From an uncultured Oscillospiraceae bacterium (lineage in GTDB: Bacteria > Bacillota > Clostridia > Oscillospirales > Acutalibacteraceae): a stretch of 20,530 bases of DNA. Location of the stretch: positions 1 through 20,530 of the forward strand of contig CAJJLZ010000036.1 of assembly GCA_905192745.1 (NCBI GenBank), written 5' to 3'. The notes below the pieces were generated by a model, which had not been told where the DNA came from, did not search any database, and saw only the letters and a program-made list of their open reading frames with translations. A program made the position numbers and the translations under genes. Numbering within the stretch: position 1 is the stretch's first letter; each line of letters opens with the position of its first letter. Below are positions 15,643-20,530 of this stretch, one piece after another.

Positions 15643-15671
15643 GACAGTAGAGCGGTTGGAGTGAACAAAAA

Positions 15672-16640
15672 ATGTATGAGTGGCACAAGCAAGTCCAAAT
15701 AATCGTTGACGAAATCGACGAATGCATTAAGCTTCATAATGATGAAGACCTTACACTGCGGTTTCTTTCTCGCCGGCTGGGCTATTCCGAATTTTATACT
15801 ACAAGGAAATTCAAAGAAATTTCGGATATGCCGCTTAGGGATTATCTGCGGCAAAGACGCTTGGCTTTTGCACTGAAAGAGTTGCGAGACAGCCAGAAAA
15901 GCATCTTGGACATTGCTTTTGACTATGGGTTTTCATCCCATGAAGCGTTTACAAGAGCCTTTAAAGCAACATATGGCATCACGCCAAGCATGTACCGTAA
16001 AAAGCCTGTACCTGTCGTTCTACGCACAAAAATTGTTCCTTTTGACCGCTACTTTTTAGGAATTGGAGAGATTGGCATGGAAAAATCTGCAGAGGAAGTC
16101 AAGACCTATTTCGTAACCATTCCTGCGCACAAATTTTTGCATATTAAAAATTATGAAAGCAATGGGTATTGGGATTTTTGGCAAAAGCAGAACGCCATTC
16201 CCGGACAGGACTGTGATACCATTTGCGGCCTGCTCGACAGTATCAAGGGCAAGCTGGATGACAAGGGAAGCAGCGAATCCAACGGCGGCAGCGGCCAGAT
16301 CATGGCGTATATCCACGATCCAAAGGGTCAGCCCTTCTGTTATGGCATCCCCCGCGCCGAATGTTACGGCGTTCGGCTTGCCTCCGATTATGACGGCGAA
16401 GTGCCGCCACAAATGCTTTTGATGGATGTGCCCGAAGCCGAATACATTGTTTTTGAGCATGGGCCGTTCGATTATGAGCAGGAAAACCGCAGTGTGGAAA
16501 AAAAGGTCGATAAAGCAATCGCAAATTTCGATTTTTCAAATACCGGTTATTGCTATGACACTTCCCCCGGAAGAGTAGCTTACTTTTTTCACGACCCAGA
16601 GCGGTTCTGGAAATATATTCGACCGGTACGAAAGGTATAA
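15672..16640 (+). CDS. AraC-type regulator with GyrI-like effector domain (322 aa)
   Basis: The N-terminal AraC DNA-binding region has two helix-turn-helix units (about 26-48, LTLRFLSRRLGYSEFYTTRK, and about 78-100, ILDIAFDYGFSSHEAFTRAFK) and the closing GITPSMYRK. From about 118 to the end lies a GyrI-like/effector-binding domain, as in Rob- and multidrug-sensing regulators (YFVTIPAHKFLHIKNY near 147-162, YIVFEHGPFDYEQENR near 261-276). Such proteins usually bind hydrophobic drugs or small ligands and activate efflux or detoxification genes. ATG 15672 has GGAG about 10 bases upstream. The gene is bracketed by two copies of a repeat, and no target gene lies beside it now; the neighbour to its right is a decayed transporter fragment. 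Confidence 0.88.
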   Translation: MYEWHKQVQIIVDEIDECIKLHNDEDLTLRFLSRRLGYSEFYTTRKFKEISDMPLRDYLRQRRLAFALKELRDSQKSILDIAFDYGFSSHEAFTRAFKATYGITPSMYRKKPVPVVLRTKIVPFDRYFLGIGEIGMEKSAEEVKTYFVTIPAHKFLHIKNYESNGYWDFWQKQNAIPGQDCDTICGLLDSIKGKLDDKGSSESNGGSGQIMAYIHDPKGQPFCYGIPRAECYGVRLASDYDGEVPPQMLLMDVPEAEYIVFEHGPFDYEQENRSVEKKVDKAIANFDFSNTGYCYDTSPGRVAYFFHDPERFWKYIRPVRKV

Positions 16641-16647
16641 TTCAGGA

Positions 16648-16870
16648 CTACAACCGCCGCGTCACAGCAAATCCGCCGATGAAGTAGAAGATTTTTGTTT
16701 TTAGTTTGTTCTGATCCACTAATAAAAAACCGCTATATCTTGCAGGATATAGCGGTTTTTGTTAAATTCTATATATTATATCGGTCAATATACTGTATGT
16801 CGAATAAAACTACCGTTTTGCTCAATATGCCGTGAATGTCTTTTGCGGCAGATTTTTACTATTATTCGGT
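16648..16870. repeat. about 220-bp repeat, copy 2
   Basis: This is a diverged direct repeat of copy 1 in the same orientation. The blocks at 16655-16713 and 16828-16866 are near-identical to copy 1; the stretch between the hairpin and the right block has diverged. It starts a few bases after the AraC/GyrI-like stop codon and ends where the antiporter remnant begins. Confidence 0.7.
16725..16760. terminator. hairpin inside repeat copy 2, terminator of the AraC/GyrI-like gene
   Basis: A perfect 15-bp stem (AAAAACCGCTATATC / GATATAGCGGTTTTT) with loop TTGCAG and a T-run on the plus strand. Relative to copy 1, the A-T pair in the CCACT stem is a G-C pair here; both sides changed together. Confidence 0.75.
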
Positions 16871-17131
16871 GCAAGACGTAGCACCAAGGTAACCAGAATG
16901 CCGAAAACTGTACAGAAATATCCATGCTTTACTCTATTGCCTCATTCGGGGGTATCGTTGGTATTCACCGGAATTGCAGTTTTCATCCTTTCCGGAGCAG
17001 CGCCGGACTGCTCGAAAATTATTCAGGGCACCATAGCGGCTGCAGCCGTCATCAATGAAATCATTGCAGTGATTATGGTAAAGAAAGGCTTCGAATAGGC
17101 GGGCGAGTTCAAAAAGCACCGTACAACTTGA
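16865..17131 (+). pseudogene. C-terminal remnant of a cation/proton antiporter-like membrane protein
   Basis: The frame MPKTVQKY... contains LLPHSGVSLVFTG and IIQGTIAAAAVINEIIAV, which I recognise as the C-terminal end of Na+/H+-antiporter-type transporters of Clostridia; the identification is by memory of the motif. The reading frame stops at TAG 17096-17098, then continues sensibly (AGEFKKH) to a TGA at 17129, as if TGG for tryptophan had become TAG. No transporter N-terminus precedes it; upstream is repeat copy 2. Two hydrophobic segments remain out of the ten or more expected. It cannot be a working transporter. Confidence 0.7.
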
Positions 17132-17238
17132 ACTAATTTACACTATTCGTATTCCTATCTCAAAGCCCCAAGGAAAAAGTGAACCTCTTAAAAGTCAACA
17201 GGGGTGCCTTTGTATCACTATAAGGGCCTATCTCCACG

Positions 17239-17275
17239 TCGTCGCAATCCGCACATCGCCTGCGACGATTTTTTT
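17239..17275 (+). terminator. rho-independent terminator
   Basis: TCGTCGCA (17239-17246) pairs with TGCGACGA (17261-17268), followed by seven T residues. It lies after the antiporter remnant, and may be that gene's original terminator. Confidence 0.75.
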
Positions 17276-17317
17276 ATATAACAAAAAGCCTTGAAGAATC
17301 AAGGCTTTTTGTTATAT
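17276..17317. terminator. strong bidirectional hairpin at the end of the cupin gene
   Basis: A perfect 19-bp stem (arms 17276-17294 and 17299-17317) with loop AGAA. GC-rich GCCTTGA is flanked by A5/T5 runs, so it works in both directions. On the minus strand it ends the cupin transcript. Confidence 0.8.
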
Positions 17318-17328
17318 TCAAAACCAAA

Positions 17329-17772
17329 TTAATATTCCTGCATATCCGCTTCGGCTTTTGTTGCCTGAACGGTTCCCCGCGGATGATGTGGAGGCGCGTA
17401 AATCGTATAAATCTTAAGCGGCTTACAACCTGTATTGACAATATTATGCCATGTACCGGCCGGAACGAAAACAGCACATCCACTGCATACGGGACGCTGC
17501 AATTCAATTCGGTCTCGGGAAGGTCCCATCGTGACCATTCCATTTCCGGCTTCAATCCGGAGAAACTGATCCGTGTCTGGATGAACTTCCAGCCCGATCT
17601 CTCCGCCTGCCGGAATACACATTAGTGTGAGCTGCAAATAGCCTCCCGTCCACAATGCTGTCCGGTAATTTGTGTTTTGCATAGCGGCTCGAGCGATATT
17701 GGTAACAAACGGATTCGGTCCATAATCTTTTTGCGGTGTCAAAAAACAGTTGTTCCTGTTATCGCAATACAT
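17329..17772 (-). CDS. small cupin-domain protein (147 aa)
   Basis: A single cupin barrel. Motif 1 is GGEIGLEVHPDTDQFLRIEAG, with H64 and E74 and with the usual second histidine replaced by aspartate. Motif 2 is VPAGTWHNIVNTG with H109. The ending APPHHPRGTV...TKAEAD is typical of short cupins that close with an extra metal-side histidine. It probably binds a metal and a small ligand; the enzyme activity is not predictable. The N-terminus has a cysteine pair (CDNRNNC, C3 and C9). The start ATG 17772 has AAAGGAG 7 bases upstream; an upstream in-frame start at 17835 lacks a site and would overlap the promoter. It is transcribed alone. Confidence 0.85.
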   Translation of the reverse strand: MYCDNRNNCFLTPQKDYGPNPFVTNIARAAMQNTNYRTALWTGGYLQLTLMCIPAGGEIGLEVHPDTDQFLRIEAGNGMVTMGPSRDRIELQRPVCSGCAVFVPAGTWHNIVNTGCKPLKIYTIYAPPHHPRGTVQATKAEADMQEY

Positions 17773-17794
17773 ACAACCACTCCTTTCAATAAAT

Positions 17795-17823
17795 AGTATA
17801 TGAGCCGGCAAGTATTTTGTGAA
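17795..17823 (-). promoter_or_regulatory. sigma-A promoter of the cupin gene
   Basis: On the minus strand: TTCACA (17823-17818), a 17-base spacer and TATACT (17800-17795), 23 bp before the start codon. Confidence 0.65.
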
Positions 17824-17858
17824 AGAGTAATCCAAGTAAACGACGATCGGCCGTTTTT

Positions 17859-17923
17859 CGTTTGGAAAGGCGTTTCAACGGGACCGTTATTTCAATGGTC
17901 CCGTTGAAACGCCTTTCCGGACG
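17859..17923. repeat. 22-bp perfect long hairpin, extendable to 27 bp with G-U pairs
   Basis: The arms at 17864-17885 and 17897-17918 are exact reverse complements with an 11-base loop (GTTATTTCAAT). Outside them five more pairs form in RNA, two being G-U. It lies between the stop of the double-HTH regulator and the cupin promoter. No T-run follows on either strand, so it is not a standard terminator. Arms this perfect suggest a mobile palindromic element, an RNA processing site or an antisense-type RNA structure. Confidence 0.75.
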
Positions 17924-18007
17924 CTCGAACATAAACGCCGGGAATCACCCTCTTGATGGGGGCGCTTTTTTATGGAGGCACGGCTGCGTTCTGCAAATTT
18001 TCAATAA

Positions 18008-19174
18008 TCAGCTTTCCTTCATTTCATCATAAATGCGGTTAATCTCGTCTTCGATTTTTGATAATGGAAACTCAATAACGGAAACGTTGTCCGTATTTAT
18101 CATAATTTCGGCTCCCTCCAAATCATGATAAACAAACATCTTCTCCCCGCTATCGTAATCTTCAAAAACATAGGCTGTCTCTATTTCACCGGCCAGCGAA
18201 TCTGAATAATCAAAGTCGACACTGGTCGTCACGGCATCACCATGGACGTAGTGAATGGTCATGCTGTTGATGACATCGTAAACAATGTCTTCGTCCCAAT
18301 TCATTTTTTCAGTAATTTGTTTCATCGCCGCCATAAACTTTGGTGAAATCTTTTCCGGATCCGGCTCGTTTTCAAAGTCTGAATAATAAAAGTAATCTTC
18401 CAGCGATTCATACACAACCTGCGGAATTTCGCCGCAATTAACGTTGCTGTCCCAATTGGTAAAACCGGGTTGATCGCAAGCTTCGTCCAACAATACGATA
18501 CTGTTCACGTTCCGCATATTGAGATACAGAAGTTTGTTATCCATGCAAGGAACAATCATGCGCTCCTTATCCTGCATATGGTAGACCAAACTGCGTGTAT
18601 TCGTCGATATGGGATACCAAAGATATTCTTTTGAGTGAACAGGCAGGATTCCGATATGTCCCCAAAATCCGCTGATCTGAGCCCCGCCCGCCCCTTTCGG
18701 AAGGTGAATGATATCCGCCAGCACGGCAACCTGCGGTTCAAAAATGCTTTCGCCCAGCAAACTGTTTACACCCACCCCCAAACAGAACGCAATATCGCGG
18801 AGTTCCGCCATCGAAGCTTCCGCACCGCTTTCGATTTCCAGAAACCGTTCTGAAGAAATCCCGGTGGCGCGGCATATTTCACTCATCTTGATACGCAAAG
18901 CGCTGCGAAGGGATTTCGCCTTAATGTAGGGATTTTGGATGTTTCCCATAAACATATCCGGCGTCATCGATAAGCAATGGAATACCTTCTCCATGTGATT
19001 GCTGAAATTCACCTTGTTTGTAATGTTGCCGGTCAGCAGTTTGTCCAGCGTGGGCCGTGAAATTCCTGCATCGGCACAAAATCTTGCTTTTGTGATTCCC
19101 TGTTTGTGCAATAGTTCTTCTAACCTGGAGCCTACAATCGATCGCTTTTCAAAGAGATCATCGATACCGTACAT
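18008..19174 (-). CDS. double helix-turn-helix regulator with a large unknown C-terminal domain (388 aa)
   Basis: Two XRE/Cro-type helix-turn-helix units are visible: about 15-58 (ITKARFCADAGISRPTLDKLL) and about 88-142 (MSEICRATGISSERFLEIESG). The remaining 245 residues are acidic, rich in aromatic and aspartate residues (DYFYYSDFENEPDPE near 262-276) and not recognised; no membrane helix or catalytic motif is seen. The start is ATG 19174, with AGGAAGG 8 bases upstream; a GTG nine bases earlier is too close to that site. The promoter overlaps an inverted repeat, which suggests autoregulation. No phage structural or excision genes are nearby, so it is not clearly a prophage repressor. Confidence 0.85.
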   Translation of the reverse strand: MYGIDDLFEKRSIVGSRLEELLHKQGITKARFCADAGISRPTLDKLLTGNITNKVNFSNHMEKVFHCLSMTPDMFMGNIQNPYIKAKSLRSALRIKMSEICRATGISSERFLEIESGAEASMAELRDIAFCLGVGVNSLLGESIFEPQVAVLADIIHLPKGAGGAQISGFWGHIGILPVHSKEYLWYPISTNTRSLVYHMQDKERMIVPCMDNKLLYLNMRNVNSIVLLDEACDQPGFTNWDSNVNCGEIPQVVYESLEDYFYYSDFENEPDPEKISPKFMAAMKQITEKMNWDEDIVYDVINSMTIHYVHGDAVTTSVDFDYSDSLAGEIETAYVFEDYDSGEKMFVYHDLEGAEIMINTDNVSVIEFPLSKIEDEINRIYDEMKES

Positions 19175-19198
19175 CCGACGCACCTTCCTTTCAAAGCG

Positions 19199-19227
19199 AG
19201 TATACCATGCTTTGTTTGATTTGTAAA
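19199..19227 (-). promoter_or_regulatory. sigma-A promoter of the double-HTH regulator
   Basis: On the minus strand: TTTACA (19227-19222), a 17-base spacer and TATACT (19204-19199), 25 bp before the start codon. Confidence 0.7.
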
Positions 19228-19250
19228 TATATTTTTTACTATTTTACAAA
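19220..19250. promoter_or_regulatory. candidate operator: 8-bp inverted repeat over the -35 box
   Basis: TTTGTAAA (19220-19227) and TTTACAAA (19243-19250) are exact inverted repeats 15 bases apart in an AT-rich region. The first contains the -35 of the HTH regulator's promoter. Two half-sites about 23 bp centre to centre suit a dimer of a helix-turn-helix protein, probably the regulator itself. Confidence 0.5.
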
Positions 19251-19444
19251 ATATTTTTATCATCCGCTTATGCTGCTTCTGCCATACTCTTATTCAGGAA
19301 GGATATGGTCCCCTCCCGTCCAGTTTTATATTATAACCCTACGTTAAGCGATGAGGCTTTATCTTTCATCCTCCTGATTGATATCCAATATGGACTGTAC
19401 TCTTAACATTTCTTTGAAATTCTTCAAAAAAAGAAAAATACCCC
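19251..19444. other. AT-rich intergenic stretch with no gene seen
   Basis: This is part of the gap between the HTH regulator and the tRNA. No open frame with a ribosome site, no repeat and no strong hairpin were seen. Confidence 0.4.
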
Positions 19445-19473
19445 TTGATTTTTCCGGATGGATTCATTATAAT
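19445..19473 (+). promoter_or_regulatory. sigma-A promoter of tRNA-Ser
   Basis: TTGATT (19445-19450), a 17-base spacer and a perfect TATAAT (19468-19473), about 60 bp upstream of the mature tRNA. A short direct repeat, ACCAGCATAAA, sits in between (about 19504-19524). Confidence 0.75.
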
Positions 19474-19533
19474 AGTCTAGCGTCCTGAGAGCACGTTATG
19501 CGAACCAGCATAAACCAGCATAAATAAACATAG

Positions 19534-19626
19534 GGAGAAGTCGCCTAGTCCGGTCGAGGGCGCACGATTGGAAATCGTGTAGGCGTTAAACGCGCCTCGA
19601 GGGTTCGAATCCCTCCTTCTCCGCCA
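19534..19626 (+). tRNA. tRNA-Ser, anticodon GGA
   Basis: The acceptor stem GGAGAAG pairs with CTTCTCC, followed by the discriminator G and encoded CCA. The anticodon stem CACGA/TCGTG carries loop TTGGAAA, anticodon GGA (19570-19572), reading UCC/UCU. A long variable arm (TAGGCGTTAAACGCGCC region) and T-arm GGGTTCGAATCCC confirm a class II serine tRNA of 93 bases. Confidence 0.95.
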
Positions 19627-19634
19627 GATGAATG

Positions 19635-19677
19635 TCGAAAGAAGTCGATTGCCTTAACAACAATCGACTTCTTTCGA
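19635..19677 (+). terminator. tRNA-Ser terminator hairpin
   Basis: A perfect 17-bp stem (arms 19635-19651 and 19661-19677) with a 9-base loop, followed by TTTAT. It shares GAAAGA-GT-GATTGC and TCGACTTCTTTCG with the hairpin behind the tmRNA. Confidence 0.8.
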
Positions 19678-19692
19678 TTTATGTGATATAGT
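19664..19692 (+). promoter_or_regulatory. promoter of the GNAT gene, inside the tRNA terminator
   Basis: TCGACT (19664-19669), 17 bases, TATAGT (19687-19692). The -35 lies in the right arm of the hairpin, the same design as after the tmRNA. Confidence 0.55.
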
Positions 19693-19721
19693 AATAAATA
19701 TTTTAATGAAAGGAAATCGGT

Positions 19722-20144
19722 ATGAATATTATTTATAATGATACGAAAAAGGATTTACCCTCTGAACAGCTATATAAATTATTTGTGGCTGTAGGTTGGT
19801 CGGGAACCTCAGACACTCCAGATATGATAAAAAATTATAATATACCGTTTATTAACTCAACCCTTGTAATTTCAGCGTGGGAAAACGAGCTTTTAGTTGG
19901 AGCTATACGGGTATTAAGTGATAAAATGTTCAGGTCAGTTATTTATGATTTACTAGTAATGCCCGAATTTCAAAATATGGGGATTGGTAAGGAACTATTA
20001 AAACGCTGTATAGCGCATTTTCCAACATCAGAATGGTTGGTTCAAACAAAAGCAAACATATCTGGTTATTATGAAAAAAATGGATTTAAACCCATAAATG
20101 ATGTTTTTTTGACCATTCCATGCAAACTGTTTTCAAACACCTAA
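19722..20144 (+). CDS. GNAT-family N-acetyltransferase (140 aa)
   Basis: The acetyl-CoA-binding motif A is present as VMPEFQNMGIGKELLKR (79-95), with Q84-N-M-G-I-G89 matching the Q/RxxGxG/A pattern, preceded by the beta-4 strand SVIYDLLV. A later YYEKNGFKP (about 114-122) matches the family's closing motif. It should transfer an acetyl group from acetyl-CoA to an amine; the substrate is not predictable. The start ATG 19722 has GAAAGGAA 6-8 bases upstream. It is strongly AT-rich and placed directly behind the tRNA under a promoter in the tRNA terminator, like the HIT gene behind the tmRNA, which suggests acquired cargo. Confidence 0.88.
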   Translation: MNIIYNDTKKDLPSEQLYKLFVAVGWSGTSDTPDMIKNYNIPFINSTLVISAWENELLVGAIRVLSDKMFRSVIYDLLVMPEFQNMGIGKELLKRCIAHFPTSEWLVQTKANISGYYEKNGFKPINDVFLTIPCKLFSNT

Positions 20145-20218
20145 TAACAGTATATTTTGTGGGATTTCAAGTCTTATGGGTAAATTATTCTAACCGATCT
20201 TTTTTATGCCACCTTTAC

Positions 20219-20269
20219 AACAAGAAATGGTAATTTATCGTAATATAAGTTGCCGTTTCTTGTTTTTTT
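20219..20269 (+). terminator. rho-independent terminator of the GNAT gene
   Basis: ACAAGAAATGGTAA (20220-20233) pairs with TTGCCGTTTCTTGT (20250-20263), with two G-U pairs, followed by a run of T to 20269. Confidence 0.75.
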
Positions 20270-20333
20270 GTTTTAATATATAATTTAATTTTGTAATATA
20301 CTGAACCTTTCGATGCTGACACCCGTCTATATA

Positions 20334-20355
20334 AGTGAAACCGGTTTTAATCACT
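20334..20355. repeat. palindrome next to the transposon end
   Basis: AGTGA at 20334 and TCACT at 20351-20355 enclose the perfect palindrome AAACCGGTTT (20338-20347). It lies just outside the likely end of the insertion sequence and may be an older terminator or a target-site feature. Confidence 0.4.
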
Positions 20356-20411
20356 CATAGGGCACTGTAAATTAAAAATGAAAAAATAGGACCCGAAATC
20401 AGCGAATATTG

Positions 20412-20530
20412 CTAGGCAACAAGAAGGAGCTCGCGTTTGCGCTTTTTGGACAGATGAAGGCCGGCACACTGGGCCGGGGTAAGGTTGTTCAAAGCGGAAT
20501 GAGGGCGGACGAAGTTGTAGAAAAAGATGA
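20412..20530 (-). CDS. C-terminal end of a DDE transposase, cut by the window edge
   Basis: The minus strand reads in from the right edge and ends at TAG (20414-20412). The last residues contain FYNFVRPHSALNNLTPAQ, a pattern typical of the end of rve/DDE-type transposases (IS6- and IS481-like groups, for example). The tail is basic (KKRKRE). The remainder lies outside the window, so family and intactness are unknown. The element's end may be near 20360, where GGGCACTGTAAA begins, but the other end is needed to prove a terminal repeat. Confidence 0.75.
   Translation of the reverse strand, partial: IFFYNFVRPHSALNNLTPAQCAGLHLSKKRKRELLLVA

Larger units (their letters stand above)
15259..15671. 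other. 413-bp AT-rich gap with a repeat copy and a promoter
   Basis: This stretch contains repeat copy 1 (15331-15547) with its hairpin, then about 120 bp of AT-rich DNA and the -10 box TATAAT (15637-15642) before the AraC/GyrI-like gene. Short open frames here fall within the repeat and have no ribosome site of their own. Confidence 0.5.

Noticed and set aside
14708..20530. CRISPR array or second copy of the tmRNA 3' end as an attachment site
   Set aside because: No regularly spaced repeats were seen, and no duplicate of the tmRNA T-arm and acceptor sequence was found in the window.

Overview
The window looks like a Gram-positive Clostridia chromosome, probably Oscillospiraceae-like. The evidence is AGGAGG-type ribosome sites, single-piece tmRNA, sigma-A-like promoters, an AraC regulator with a GyrI-like domain and a large GGDEF/EAL sensor. 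This placement is by pattern recognition only. The left part (1 to about 14.7 kb) is visibly GC-rich. From the 3' end of the tmRNA onward the DNA turns AT-rich and patchy, which suggests an accessory region anchored at RNA-gene 3' ends.

Region 1 (1-9420, minus strand) is a probable operon. In transcription order it encodes two ABC exporter half-transporters; a nucleotidyltransferase-fold protein; a thymidylate-kinase-like P-loop kinase; a protein with a BtrH/C39-like cysteine transferase domain fused to an acyl carrier protein (ACP); an AMP-forming acyl ligase; a CYTH/triphosphate-tunnel enzyme; and a free-standing ACP. A possible further gene runs off the left edge. No ketosynthase, condensation domain or thioesterase is visible. 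The simplest inferred model is that the ligase activates an acid onto an ACP, the cysteine domain moves the acyl group to an acceptor, the nucleotide/phosphate enzymes modify the substrate and the ABC pair exports the product. A divergent AraC-type gene at 9810 is the likely regulator.

Region 2 (10764-14707) holds a membrane-anchored GGDEF/EAL protein with a possible long leader, followed by the tmRNA gene. A 17-bp inverted repeat lies across the tmRNA start region and a 22-bp-spaced direct repeat lies just upstream.

Region 3 (14708-20530) is accessory in character. It holds a HIT protein, an AraC/GyrI-like regulator between two copies of a roughly 220-bp repeat, a decayed C-terminal piece of an antiporter, a small cupin protein, a long perfect hairpin, a double-HTH regulator with a likely self-operator, tRNA-Ser(GGA), a GNAT acetyltransferase, and the end of a transposase at the right edge. 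The tmRNA and the tRNA-Ser are followed by closely similar terminator-plus-promoter modules, each driving a small enzyme gene.
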